A stretch of DNA of 64,000 nt from Bacteroidota bacterium (GTDB taxonomy: Bacteria > Bacteroidota > Bacteroidia > Bacteroidales > VadinHA17), in NCBI GenBank assembly GCA_011050615.1, contig DRFJ01000054.1:1-64000 (forward strand), given 5' to 3'. The translations under genes and the position numbers were made by a program. The notes under the pieces were generated by a model. That model was not told the origin of the DNA. It saw only the letters and a list, made by a program, of their open reading frames with translations, and did not search any database. Positions 1 through 10,163 of this stretch are shown one piece after another. The stretch's first letter is position 1; every line of letters begins with the position of its first letter.

Positions 1-201
1 AAAGACCATGTTCATTTCTTGATACAAAGTGTGCCGACAAAGAGTCCGACTCAGATCATAACGATAGTGAAGAGTTTGACTGCCAGAGAGATATTCAAAA
101 AGCATCCGGAGGTGAAAGAGCAATTTTGGGGAGGAGAATTTTGGACTGACGGATACTTTGTGAATACAGTGAGCTCGGCGACATGCGCCACTCAGCGTTA
201 G
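1..201 (+). pseudogene. IS200/IS605-family Y1 transposase (TnpA) C-terminal part, cut by the window edge and apparently lacking the normal C-terminal helix
   Basis: Frame 1 reads KDHVHFLIQSVPTKSPTQIITIVKSLTAREIFKKHPEVKEQFWGGEFWTDGYFVNTV, typical of IS200-like TnpA, then SSATCATQR-stop instead of the usual longer tail. Confidence 0.75.
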
Positions 202-229
202 GGGGGGTGACTTTTAAGATCCCCACCAA

Positions 230-1882
230 TTATTGATAAAGATATCTTTTAATCTTTCGTGTGGGTGTTTTTTCAAAAGGAATGGGTTGCAGGACGAACT
301 GGTTTATGCGTGAAAACCTGTTAAGTCGCTGGTTTACCTGGTGGTTCAGTTCGGTGATTATTTCCTGCATCTTTTCTTCCACTATGCGTGCCATCTCTTC
401 CTTCATATTCCTGTATTTCTCTTCGATCTCTTCCCTGTTGATATGGACCATGGCCACCAGTTTGCCTCCTTTTTCAATGACGAGCGATTCTACAACATGC
501 TTAAAGGTATTGATCATTGATTCTATTTCTTCCGGATAGATATTTTCACCGCTGGATCCCACGATGACTGTTTTAAGTCTTCCTTTAATAAAGAGATAAC
601 CATCTCTGTCGAAGACCCCAAGATCGCCTGTCCTGAGCCAGCCGTCTTCTGTAAGTACTTCTTTCGTTTTTTCAGGATTCTTATAATATCCTTTCATGAT
701 ATTCGGACCCCGGGCCCATATTTCTCCTTCGCCTGTGGATGGGTCGGGATCATTGAGAATCAATTCTACCCCTTCAACGGCAGCGCCGGTCGATTCCACC
801 TTATTGGCGGGATGGACCATGCCTGCAAGCAGGGGTGATGATTCTGTGAGCCCGTAACCTATGGCGTAGGGGAATTTAGCTTCAAAGAGAAAGCGCTCAA
901 CTTCAGGATTAACTTTTGCACCGCCAATGCCGAAGAAAGTAATTTCACCGCCGAAGGTTTCCAAAAGCTTTTTGCCGGCTATACGGTTAAGCATTTTTCT
1001 CACGGGCGGAATTTTATAAATTATCCGCAGGGTAGCTTTTTCAGTAAATGAAGGCTTAATCTTGTTGAAATATATTTTTTCGATAATCAGGGGAACAGAT
1101 AACATTATTGTTGGCCTGATAGCCTTGAGGGCAGGAAGCAGAACAGGCGCTGTCGGAGGTTTGCGAAGATAATATATTGATGAACCGCTGATAACAGGTA
1201 TTACCATTCCAATAGTATTTTCAAAGGTATGTGCAAGGGGAAGGATTGAAAGAAACCTGTCGGTAGCATCAATATGCTTAAGTTTTTTACCCATTATGGC
1301 ATTGGAAATAATATTCCGGTGGCTTAACATAACCCCTTTGGAATTACCGGTTGTCCCGGAGGTATAAATGATAGCCGCAAGGTCATCGGCATTAATCTCA
1401 GACTCAAGGGCAGGTTTATCATCGATAGAAAATTCGATCTGGCCGCCGGTGTTTCTCAGAAATGAATAATCATTCAGGCTTATTACAAATTTCAGACCCC
1501 CGGGATAATTATTAATTGAAGTATCTGTTTTATCATCCACAATGATGGCTCTGGCATCTGAATGTTCAAGTATACTGTAAACCTCCTCCGGGGAGAAATC
1601 GTGCAGTATTGGAACAATAGTGGCACCCAGGTATACGACAGCAAGATAACTGATTACCCAGTCGGGCGAATTAGGGCCAATGAGGGCAACTTTATCGCCC
1701 TTGGAAATACCCAGCTTTTCGAGAAAAGCAGCCAGGGCTTCTATCCGGTTAAAAGCGGCTGTGTATGTATACCCTTCTTCTCCAACGAATGATAAGGCAT
1801 GCTTATCCGCATACCTCGATGCTGATTCCGGTATTACCGACCGGAATGTGCTGTTTGTTTGTGTTTTCATTATTTCCTTCAT
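230..1882 (-). CDS. Long-chain acyl-CoA synthetase / AMP-forming ligase
   Basis: 550 aa; AMP-binding motif IIYTSGTTGNSKGVMLSH, GYGLTESSP and GWLRTGDLG motifs. Confidence 0.92.
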   Translation of the reverse strand: MKEIMKTQTNSTFRSVIPESASRYADKHALSFVGEEGYTYTAAFNRIEALAAFLEKLGISKGDKVALIGPNSPDWVISYLAVVYLGATIVPILHDFSPEEVYSILEHSDARAIIVDDKTDTSINNYPGGLKFVISLNDYSFLRNTGGQIEFSIDDKPALESEINADDLAAIIYTSGTTGNSKGVMLSHRNIISNAIMGKKLKHIDATDRFLSILPLAHTFENTIGMVIPVISGSSIYYLRKPPTAPVLLPALKAIRPTIMLSVPLIIEKIYFNKIKPSFTEKATLRIIYKIPPVRKMLNRIAGKKLLETFGGEITFFGIGGAKVNPEVERFLFEAKFPYAIGYGLTESSPLLAGMVHPANKVESTGAAVEGVELILNDPDPSTGEGEIWARGPNIMKGYYKNPEKTKEVLTEDGWLRTGDLGVFDRDGYLFIKGRLKTVIVGSSGENIYPEEIESMINTFKHVVESLVIEKGGKLVAMVHINREEIEEKYRNMKEEMARIVEEKMQEIITELNHQVNQRLNRFSRINQFVLQPIPFEKTPTRKIKRYLYQ

Positions 1883-2005
1883 AAATCCTTAAACCACTTC
1901 CCTTGCTATTTCTATGCCATTTTCCCTTATTGAATGGGAGTGTAAAGATAAGTAATTTTGATGTAATTATATGTTTTATAATACCATATTTATTGCCTTA
2001 ATCCC

Positions 2006-2776
2006 TTATTGAAGTGACTGTGATTTGTTTTTACAGCCCTTGTACAGATCATCTTTCACCCACTTTATATTGATGTCGTAATCAATTAATTTCTCATACA
2101 GTGCGCAAGCATGGGAATTATTACCCAGTTTTTCATATGCTTTTGCCAGCACAACCACCGTATTTACATATATCCAGTTTTTCCTGAGGTTTTCGGCATC
2201 TGCTTCGATCAGACGGATAGCCTTTTTATAATATTCGATTGCTTCCTCGGTATCGCCGCCCACGATTTTGGGTGAAAAGTTAAGCTGGTTTGCCTTTTCA
2301 AGGAGGGTTCTTACCGAGTTGGGATCTTTTTCCACGGCACCGTCAATTTTTTCTTTTGCCTTTGGCCCAAGGACCATGGCTTTCAATTTATGGATGCCCA
2401 TCTCGTAGCCAAAAAATGCACCTTCCAGGGCTATCAGCTCGGCGCTGCCGGGCTTATTGGCTTTCAGTGTTTCAAGGTTTGCCCTTGCCCTGGCAAGATG
2501 ATATGAGGCTTCTTTTTTCATATCTTCCTTGAGGCAGTAGCCAATAAAGCCGTACTGTGAAAGTAAGAGTTCATGGAGCAATTCCATGCTTCCGGATCTG
2601 TCATATACTTTTTCCATTTCTTCAATGGTAACTCTCCATCCACTCATTTCACCCCTGGCGTAGGAATCGTATATGCGTGATCTGTACGTGTATATGTCCT
2701 GTGCCCCGGTAATCAGTGAGGAAAAGATCATAATTGCCACAAAAAAAGCCCGGTATTTTTTAATAATGATTTTCAT
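2006..2776 (-). CDS. Secreted TPR-like repeat protein
   Basis: ORF 2006..2800; start at the internal Met (MKIIIKKYRAFFVAIMIFSS) gives a signal peptide; helical repeats such as TEEAIEYYKKAIRLIEADAENLRKNW. Confidence 0.6.
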   Translation of the reverse strand: MKIIIKKYRAFFVAIMIFSSLITGAQDIYTYRSRIYDSYARGEMSGWRVTIEEMEKVYDRSGSMELLHELLLSQYGFIGYCLKEDMKKEASYHLARARANLETLKANKPGSAELIALEGAFFGYEMGIHKLKAMVLGPKAKEKIDGAVEKDPNSVRTLLEKANQLNFSPKIVGGDTEEAIEYYKKAIRLIEADAENLRKNWIYVNTVVVLAKAYEKLGNNSHACALYEKLIDYDINIKWVKDDLYKGCKNKSQSLQ

Positions 2777-3167
2777 GTCTTTACCTGTCGTTCCTTCCAT
2801 GTGTATGAACCTGCGAATTTAATTTTTACCGCCTTATAAACAATAAAATAAAGTGAAAGTTGACGGAGGGGAGCAAATATATAGAGTATATTTTGTTTGC
2901 TTGTCACTGATATCAGGATCCTTATAACTATTCCTGCCAGCAGGTGTACCTGGCTTACAGGTATTATTCTACCCTGTTCAGGCTTATCAGCAGGACAGAT
3001 GTTAAAACGTTAATGTCCAAAAGGATCAGTGTCAGTAATTTTACAAAATTATGGCTGATGGTGAGTTCATATATTGGAAATAAGCTCAAGCTTATCTGAT
3101 CAGACTATCGCATTAAGAAATCTTACTATTATTGGTTACTTTTGTATAAGATTGATTTATTCAGATC

Positions 3168-3617
3168 ATGAGCAAAATAAGGGTTACAAAAGAATTTAGC
3201 TTTGAAACGGCACATGCCTTATGGAACTATGACGGACCCTGCAGGAATGTGCACGGGCATTCATACAGGCTCTTTGTCACACTCAGGGGGGAACCCCTCA
3301 ATGATCCGGAGAATCCTAAAAACGGGATGCTTATAGATTTCGGGGACCTGAAAAAGATAGTAAACAGGGAGGTTGTGAAAATATTCGACCATGCTGTTGT
3401 GATAAGCAGGAGGCTTGAAGGTGAAAAACTGGAAGCCCTGAAAAAAATGTTCGGGAACGTCCTGGTCGTTGATTATCAGCCGACCTGTGAAAAGCTGGTG
3501 GAGGATATCGCCTTCAGGATCAGACCGCACATTCCCGCTAACACATCTTTGCACAGTCTCAGGCTTTATGAAACCGCCACATCATATGCCGAATGGTTTG
3601 CAGATGATAATAAATGA
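3168..3617 (+). CDS. queD: 6-carboxytetrahydropterin synthase / 6-pyruvoyl-tetrahydropterin synthase family (QueD)
   Basis: FSFETAHALWNYDGPCRNVHGHSYRLFVTLRG motif; 149 aa. Confidence 0.88.
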   Translation: MSKIRVTKEFSFETAHALWNYDGPCRNVHGHSYRLFVTLRGEPLNDPENPKNGMLIDFGDLKKIVNREVVKIFDHAVVISRRLEGEKLEALKKMFGNVLVVDYQPTCEKLVEDIAFRIRPHIPANTSLHSLRLYETATSYAEWFADDNK

Positions 3618-6418
3618 TGCTTATGTTAGAAAATAACGATAGAAAACTTTTCCTCCTTGATGCTTATGCACTTATATTCAGGTCTTATTATGCCTTTATC
3701 CGTAATCCGAGGATAAACTCCAAAGGTATGAACACCTCGGCTATATTCGGCTTTATGCTTACACTCGAGGATATCCTTCAGAACCAGGACCCTTCACATA
3801 TTGCAGTGATCTTTGACCCTCCCGGACCAACCTTCAGGCATGAAATGTACAAGGATTATAAGGCTAACAGGGATGCTACACCCGAGGATATTAAAAAGGC
3901 CGTTCCCTATATCAAGGAAATACTGGAGGCCTATGGTATACCCGTATACGAGGCAGAAGGCTTTGAGGCGGATGACCTTATCGGTACCATGTCAAGACAG
4001 GCTGCAGATATGGGTTTCACTACCTTTATGATGACCCCTGACAAGGATTTCACCCAGCTGGTTAACGATACGGTGAAGATGTATAAACCTGCCACCCGCG
4101 GAGGAGCTGCTGTGGTAATGGGGCCTGAAGAGGTATGCAGGGAGTACAGTATTGACGATCCAAGACAGGTAATAGACATTCTTGCACTTATGGGCGACAG
4201 TGCAGACAATATACCGGGTGCCCCGGGGATAGGACCTAAAACTGCCAAAAAGCTGATATCGGAATTTGGCAGCGTTGAAAACCTGATAAAGAACAGTAAT
4301 AAGCTGACCGGAAAGCAAAGGGAAATAATAGAAGACAACAGCGAGGAAATACTTTTTTCCAAGAAGCTTGTTACCATTGAGACAAATGTGCCCTTCAGGC
4401 TCAATGAGGAAGAAATGTTAAGGAAGGAAATAAACAGGAGCAGACTGCGGGACCTGTTTTCAGAGCTGGAGTTCAGGAACCTGGCAGAGAAGCTGGATGC
4501 TGATACGCGGAACAAAGGAGGGGGGACAGCGACAACGGCACCAGGCGGTGGGTCTTTGCAGGGCTCATTGTTCGAAAACGCCGGGGTGCCGGTCAACAAA
4601 GCCAGCGATCTTGAAACGCTGAATGACAGGAAACATGACTATGCCAGGGTGGCGACAGTGGATGAGATGAAAAAACTGGCGGATGAATTACTGAAACTGA
4701 ATGAATTTTGCTTCGATACAGAGACAAGCTCGCTGAATCCACTTGAAGCAGAACTGATAGCCATTTCCTTTTCCTGGGAAAATAATAAGGGCTATATGGT
4801 TTATTTTGAAGATGATAAGGCCGTAATGGAAAACATTGATATCTTCAAGCCGGTTTTTGAAAATGAAAATAACCTGAAGATTGGCCAGAACCTGAAATTC
4901 GATATCCAGGTTCTTAATTCCTACGGGATAGAAGTCAAAGGGGAGCTGTTCGATACCATGATAGCACATTACCTGCTGGAGCCGGATATGAGACATAATA
5001 TGGACTACCTTGCCGAAACCTACCTGAAATATAAGCCCATAGCTATAGAGTCATTAATAGGCGACAAGGGGAAGATGCAAAAAAGCATGAGATCAGTTGC
5101 TGTAGATAGATTAACAGAATATGCTGTAGAAGATGCTGATATCACCTATCAATTAAAGCAATTGTTCTATGAAAGACTGAAAAAGGAAAATTTATATGAG
5201 CTGGCCAGGGAGATTGAGATGCCCCTGATACCCGTACTGGCCGGGATGGAAAGAAGGGGGGTTTTGGTGAATAAGGAAGCGCTGAAAGAATATTCAGGGG
5301 TGCTGAAGGACAAGATCAAAGGCCTGGAGAAGGAAATTTATGAACTTGCAGGTGCAGAATTTAACATAGGATCTCCCAGGCAGCTGGGGGATATACTGTT
5401 TAAAAAGCTCAAGCTGGATGATAAGGCAAAGAAAACAAAGACAAACCAGTATGTTACGAACGAGGAGGCTTTACAGCGCCTGAGCGACAGGCATCCTATT
5501 ATAAACAAGGTTCTTGATTACCGGGGTCTGAAGAAGCTGCTATCAACCTATGTGGAAGCCCTGCCTGAATTAATGAGCCAAAAGACAGGAAGAATTCATA
5601 CATCGTACAACCAGGCTATAGCATCCACAGGCAGGTTAAGTTCCAACAATCCCAACCTGCAGAACATACCTATCAGGGATGAGAGTGGCAGGGAAATACG
5701 TAAGGCTTTTATCCCGGATAAGGGAAATGTGTTCCTGTCGGCTGACTATTCTCAGATTGAACTCAGGCTTATGGCTCATCTGAGCGGTGACCAGGGGATG
5801 AAGGAAGATTTCATGGGTGGGCAGGATATCCACTCAGCAACAGCGGCAAAGATTTTCGGGGTAAAGCCCGGGGAGGTAAGCCGTGAAATGAGGTCCAGGG
5901 CAAAAACGGCAAATTTTGGCATCATATACGGTATTTCTGCTTTCGGCCTGTCACAACGGCTTAATATAAGCCGTTCTGAGGCAAAGGATCTTATAGACGG
6001 TTACTTTGTATCCTATCCCGGGGTGAAGAAATATATGGAAAAGAGCATTGAAAAAGGGAGGAAGAATGGTTATGTAACAACCATGTTTGGACGCAAGAGG
6101 TATCTCCGTGATATACAGTCGCGCAACTCGCTCCTCAGAAGCAATGCCGAGCGTAACGCGATAAATGCACCCATACAGGGATCAGCAGCAGATATAATTA
6201 AGATAGCGATGATCAATATTCACAATAAGCTGAAGGAATCTGATCTTAAGGCCTCTATGATATTGCAGGTGCATGATGAGCTCATTTTTGAGGTTGCCGA
6301 ATCCGACAAAAATAAATTGAGGGATATGGTTGTCAAAGAGATGGAAGAGGCATGCAAGCTTGATGTCCCACTGATCGTGGAACACGGCTTCGGGAAGAAC
6401 TGGTTGGAAGCACATTAG
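3614..6418 (+). CDS. polA: DNA polymerase I (5'-3' exo, 3'-5' exo with DTE motif, polymerase domain)
   Basis: 934 aa; FLLDAYALIFRSYYAF, FDTETSSLNPL, LSADYSQIELRLMAHLSGD, QVHDELIFEV. Confidence 0.97.
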   Translation: MMLMLENNDRKLFLLDAYALIFRSYYAFIRNPRINSKGMNTSAIFGFMLTLEDILQNQDPSHIAVIFDPPGPTFRHEMYKDYKANRDATPEDIKKAVPYIKEILEAYGIPVYEAEGFEADDLIGTMSRQAADMGFTTFMMTPDKDFTQLVNDTVKMYKPATRGGAAVVMGPEEVCREYSIDDPRQVIDILALMGDSADNIPGAPGIGPKTAKKLISEFGSVENLIKNSNKLTGKQREIIEDNSEEILFSKKLVTIETNVPFRLNEEEMLRKEINRSRLRDLFSELEFRNLAEKLDADTRNKGGGTATTAPGGGSLQGSLFENAGVPVNKASDLETLNDRKHDYARVATVDEMKKLADELLKLNEFCFDTETSSLNPLEAELIAISFSWENNKGYMVYFEDDKAVMENIDIFKPVFENENNLKIGQNLKFDIQVLNSYGIEVKGELFDTMIAHYLLEPDMRHNMDYLAETYLKYKPIAIESLIGDKGKMQKSMRSVAVDRLTEYAVEDADITYQLKQLFYERLKKENLYELAREIEMPLIPVLAGMERRGVLVNKEALKEYSGVLKDKIKGLEKEIYELAGAEFNIGSPRQLGDILFKKLKLDDKAKKTKTNQYVTNEEALQRLSDRHPIINKVLDYRGLKKLLSTYVEALPELMSQKTGRIHTSYNQAIASTGRLSSNNPNLQNIPIRDESGREIRKAFIPDKGNVFLSADYSQIELRLMAHLSGDQGMKEDFMGGQDIHSATAAKIFGVKPGEVSREMRSRAKTANFGIIYGISAFGLSQRLNISRSEAKDLIDGYFVSYPGVKKYMEKSIEKGRKNGYVTTMFGRKRYLRDIQSRNSLLRSNAERNAINAPIQGSAADIIKIAMINIHNKLKESDLKASMILQVHDELIFEVAESDKNKLRDMVVKEMEEACKLDVPLIVEHGFGKNWLEAH

Positions 6419-6431
6419 GAAAGGAGGAAAA

Positions 6432-6665
6432 ATGAAAATAAGGGTATTATTATTTGGCGTACTGGCAGAGGAGGCAGGCAGGCAGGAGCTTGAGCTGGAT
6501 AATGTCAGCAGTCTTGATGGCTTAAAGAAACAAATGATAGCGCAATATCCGTCTTTTGCGGATTATAAGTTCAATATCTCAGTGAATCACGCCCTTGCCC
6601 GGGGGAATAAGAACTTACACGAAGGAGATGAGGTAGCCTTGCTGCCACCCTTTGCCGGGGGCTAG
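6432..6665 (+). CDS. moaD: Molybdopterin synthase sulfur carrier subunit MoaD
   Basis: 77 aa ubiquitin-like protein ending in LLPPFAGG. Confidence 0.88.
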   Translation: MKIRVLLFGVLAEEAGRQELELDNVSSLDGLKKQMIAQYPSFADYKFNISVNHALARGNKNLHEGDEVALLPPFAGG

Positions 6666-6700
6666 TGTAAATAAGGGAGGCGAAATGACTCAGCCTGGTT

Positions 6701-7135
6701 TCAATGTTGCCACTGATGGGTGTCATCATCGAAGATTTCCTTTTTCCAGACAGGAAAATTCTCCTTGATCATTTCAAGTACATGCCTGCAGGCCCGTGTG
6801 GCATGGTCGCGGTGGCCGGCTGTGACCATTACAAAGAGTGACAGTTCACCTGCTTTCACAATACCTGTTGAATGGACAATTACCACATCTTTGACATCAC
6901 TGAAGGCTGTCATAATGATTTCCTTGATTCTCAGCGTTTCCTTTGCAACCATTTCCTCATAGGCCGAATATTCGATTGCTCTCACAGTGCGGTCGTCAAC
7001 CATATCGCTGCGCACCTGGCCGAGAAAGACCGAATGGGCTCCGGCTGATTTGTCGTCAGAGGTTTTGTTAAAGTATTCTGCAATATGTGAAGTTTTTACC
7101 GGTCCGGGTATCAGGATCATATTTCCCATGCTCAT
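6701..7135 (-). CDS. moaE: Molybdopterin synthase catalytic subunit MoaE
   Basis: SVFLGQVRSD...AIEYSAYEEMV...VMVTAGHRDHATRACRHVLEMIKENFPVWKKE. Confidence 0.9.
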   Translation of the reverse strand: MSMGNMILIPGPVKTSHIAEYFNKTSDDKSAGAHSVFLGQVRSDMVDDRTVRAIEYSAYEEMVAKETLRIKEIIMTAFSDVKDVVIVHSTGIVKAGELSLFVMVTAGHRDHATRACRHVLEMIKENFPVWKKEIFDDDTHQWQH

Positions 7136-7138
7136 ATA

Positions 7139-8821
7139 TTATTTTTTTGAAAGCATTCCAGATGTACCCTGCAAGGTTGAGGTATAAAGATTTTCATTAT
7201 TTATTACCTCGATGGCTTTCAAGATTTGCTTATCTGATCTGAGTGTATGCTTTATTACACCTTCCTCATAGTAGTACCTCCCTACTATTTCATCTTCAAG
7301 GAGCCTTGTCACCTCATCCCTGAAAAGATCAAGGTCATTTTGCAACTTATGGTCAAGGCTTTTTTCCAGTTCAGCAAAAAGTTCTTCATTGTTCTGATAG
7401 TACTTTTCCCTTTTCGCAGCGGCAGTAAGCCTTTCGAGGGCTCCCTCTGTTGCCGAGGTATAGGTAAAATTCCTTTTCTCGAGAAAGGCCCCGAATTCAC
7501 TGAAGGCCTCTTCACTCAACTGATAGCTTCCGGGTTCATCTATGGTGGAGTTATCCCAGTAAAAGTCAGTTGCAAAGTCAAAGATCAGGGATCTGATATA
7601 GAGTTCTGTTGAAAACTGGCTCATCTGTTCGGGTTCTGCTTCATAGTCAGGCGCAATACCCCCGCCGTCCTTTACTATTCGGCCGTTCCGGGTTCTGAAT
7701 TCTGAAGTGAGTGAATCGGGTATGTGTCCCACGCTGCCGTCTTCGTTACGGTTTGAAAAATCCAGGGCCTGTATGCATCTGCCCGAGGGGATATAGTATT
7801 TGGCCGTCGTAAGCTTGAGTGTTGCGTTATAGCTGAGTGGCCGGCTTATCTGGACCAGGCCCTTGCCATAGGATCTCTGACCCACAACCACACCCCTGTC
7901 GAGGTCCTGGATTGCTCCGGCCAGTATCTCTGCTGCCGATGCCGTATTGCTGTTAATCATTACCACAAGGGGAATGTCTTCATTAATGGCCTGCTTTGTG
8001 GTCTTGTAGGTATTGTCAAATCTTTTCACCCTGCCTCTGGTGCTTACCACTTCATGCCCCGGGCCTACGAAAAAGTTAACTATCTCAACAGCTTCTGAAA
8101 GTAAACCACCGGGATTGGATCTGAGGTCAAGTATAATTTTGCCGGCATTGTGTTTTTCGATCAGCGAAACAAGGGCATTTCTTACATCTGCGCTGCAATC
8201 CTGTGTAAAATTGGTAAATCTTATATATCCCGTTTCATCATCTGCCATGCCGTAATAAGGTACGGGAGGGATTGTAATTCTTTTACGGGTGACACTTTTC
8301 CCTATTTCCCTGCCCTGTCTTTCAATAAGGAGGGTCATATCAGTATTAGCTTCCCCCTTAAGCTTTTCACTTACCTGTTCAGCAGTCAGGCCTTTAAGTG
8401 ATTCGCCGTTTATCTTTTTCAGTACATCACCTGCCTTCAGTCCTGCCACATCAGCAGGAAAGCCCTTATATATCTGTGTAAGAACTGTATAATCACCTTT
8501 TTTTCTAATAAGAGAACCTATACCCCCGTATTTACCGGTTGTCATAAAAGCAAATTCATCACTTTCCGATTCAGGATAGTATGTCGTATACGGGTCAAGA
8601 TCATTAAGCATTTCATCAATACTTTCCCTGAACAGTTCATCAGGTTTGATCTCATCAACGTAAAAAGCATTGAGTTCCCTGATCAGGGAGTAGAAGATAT
8701 CAAGGTTTTTCTGCAGTTTAAAATCTTTTGATTCATTCCTTGCAATAAATGCGGTTGCAAAGACAGATATAACTAATACCGCAAGACTTATCAGCAGGCT
8801 TTTGTATAACTTTTTATTCAT
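7139..8821 (-). CDS. S41-family C-terminal processing peptidase with PDZ domain
   Basis: 560 aa; GGIGSLIRKK PDZ region, SNTASAAEILAGAIQDLDRGVVVGQRSYGKGLVQ catalytic region. Confidence 0.93.
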   Translation of the reverse strand: MNKKLYKSLLISLAVLVISVFATAFIARNESKDFKLQKNLDIFYSLIRELNAFYVDEIKPDELFRESIDEMLNDLDPYTTYYPESESDEFAFMTTGKYGGIGSLIRKKGDYTVLTQIYKGFPADVAGLKAGDVLKKINGESLKGLTAEQVSEKLKGEANTDMTLLIERQGREIGKSVTRKRITIPPVPYYGMADDETGYIRFTNFTQDCSADVRNALVSLIEKHNAGKIILDLRSNPGGLLSEAVEIVNFFVGPGHEVVSTRGRVKRFDNTYKTTKQAINEDIPLVVMINSNTASAAEILAGAIQDLDRGVVVGQRSYGKGLVQISRPLSYNATLKLTTAKYYIPSGRCIQALDFSNRNEDGSVGHIPDSLTSEFRTRNGRIVKDGGGIAPDYEAEPEQMSQFSTELYIRSLIFDFATDFYWDNSTIDEPGSYQLSEEAFSEFGAFLEKRNFTYTSATEGALERLTAAAKREKYYQNNEELFAELEKSLDHKLQNDLDLFRDEVTRLLEDEIVGRYYYEEGVIKHTLRSDKQILKAIEVINNENLYTSTLQGTSGMLSKK

Positions 8822-8899
8822 AATAAGAAATATTTCCGTTTTTAAAGACTATTATCCCGTTTTTTTGATGCAAAATAGTTGCCAAAAGTAACAAAGGGA

Positions 8900-9307
8900 T
8901 TAATTATTTTTCGGGCTTGCGTTCAAATGCAGTGAAAATTTCCGGACAAGATTTTTCATCTGTGTTTCCAGCTTCCCGTATTCGGGCACTTCGGTGCCTG
9001 TATAAAGAATCATGATATAGACCTGTGTGCTCATCTGGTTTAGCTGCCGGTAGAGTTCATTTTTATTTAGCCGCCACACTTCACGCACCAATCTTTTTAT
9101 CCTGTTACGTGTGACGGCCCGCGGGAAAGACTTTTTCCCTGCGCTAATGGCTGTCTGTGCAGGAAATGGAAGTTCATTATTGCTTTTCATCCAGAGTACC
9201 CTGAAAGGTTCCGAGTTGAAAGATTTTCCGTTTTCAAATAACATTGAAATGACTTTGCGGCTGCAGAGTTTCTCTTTTTTACTGAAGGTGAATTTATTAT
9301 TATCCAT
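8900..9307 (-). CDS. rnpA: Ribonuclease P protein component
   Basis: FSKKEKLCSRKVISMLFENG...FPRAVTRNRIKRLVREVWR motif. Confidence 0.92.
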   Translation of the reverse strand: MDNNKFTFSKKEKLCSRKVISMLFENGKSFNSEPFRVLWMKSNNELPFPAQTAISAGKKSFPRAVTRNRIKRLVREVWRLNKNELYRQLNQMSTQVYIMILYTGTEVPEYGKLETQMKNLVRKFSLHLNASPKNN

Positions 9308-9373
9308 GCCGCAGATCCTTATATGTCTTTTCCGTGGAACTCACCTGTTGAATTTCCTTCCGGCGCTTTCCAC

Positions 9374-10123
9374 CTATTTAGTCTTCTTCTGTTCTTTAAT
9401 GAACTGATCCAGTGCCATTGTCATGGATGGAGCCTGGGGATTAGGGGCATGGATGTCAAGTCTGAGCCCCAGTTTATCAAGAGCTTCGGCGGTTGTTGAC
9501 CCGAAGGCTGCAATCTTTGTGTTGTTCTGTTTAAAGTCAGGAAAATTCTCAAGCAATGATTTTGGACCTGAGGGACTGTAAAAGACCAGTATGTCATAAT
9601 AAACATCTGCCAGGTCAGACAAGTCGGCACTTATAGTCCGGTACAGGTTTCCAATGGTATACTTTATCTTATGTTTGTCGAGCAGTTCCGGTATCTCCGC
9701 CTTATGTGGCACAGACAGGGGAACGAAGTACTTGTCGTCTTTATGCTTTGACACGATGGTGCAGAGATCGGGAAACTTTGAGTTACCGTAGAAGATTTTC
9801 CTTTTCCTGTACACAATATATTTCTGCAGGTAAAATGCAACATTTTCAGTAATACAGAAATATTTCATGGAGTCAGGGACGCTGATGCGCAGTTCGTCAC
9901 ATATTCTGAAGAAGTGATCAATGGCTGTTTTACTTGTAAAGATAACGGCTGTATAATCAAGAATATTGATTTTTTGCTGCCTGAACTCTTTTGCCGGGAT
10001 ACCCACTACTTCTATAAAGGGCCTGAAATCAATTTTTAATCCATGATTCCTGGCAAGTTCGAAATAAGGTGATTTTGGATTCTGTGGTTCAGGTTGCGAT
10101 ACCAGTATACTTTTTATCTTCAA
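9374..10123 (-). CDS. hemD: Uroporphyrinogen-III synthase
   Basis: HemD-like fold pattern: AVIFTSKTAIDHFF, DILVFYSPSGPKSLLENF, IAAFGSTTAEALDKLGL. Confidence 0.85.
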   Translation of the reverse strand: MKIKSILVSQPEPQNPKSPYFELARNHGLKIDFRPFIEVVGIPAKEFRQQKINILDYTAVIFTSKTAIDHFFRICDELRISVPDSMKYFCITENVAFYLQKYIVYRKRKIFYGNSKFPDLCTIVSKHKDDKYFVPLSVPHKAEIPELLDKHKIKYTIGNLYRTISADLSDLADVYYDILVFYSPSGPKSLLENFPDFKQNNTKIAAFGSTTAEALDKLGLRLDIHAPNPQAPSMTMALDQFIKEQKKTK

Positions 10124-10163
10124 AACACTCTGATTTTAAGTGTATAACAACTAGCCTTCTATT

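Noticed and set aside
2801-3167. 366-bp gap before queD as a hidden ORF or preQ1 riboswitch
   Set aside because: No coding-like frame and no recognisable preQ1 aptamer core; only a plausible TAnnTTTG promoter element near 3136.
3931-4599. 222-aa antisense ORF opposite polA (and similar long antisense ORFs such as 28084..28734 and 46450..46989)
   Set aside because: Serine/leucine- or low-complexity-rich shadow translations of strongly coding sense genes; no recognisable motifs and no independent gene context.
6432-7135. moaD and moaE in tail-to-tail orientation as a novel system
   Set aside because: Both proteins look canonical; only the arrangement is slightly unusual, so not scored as a finding.
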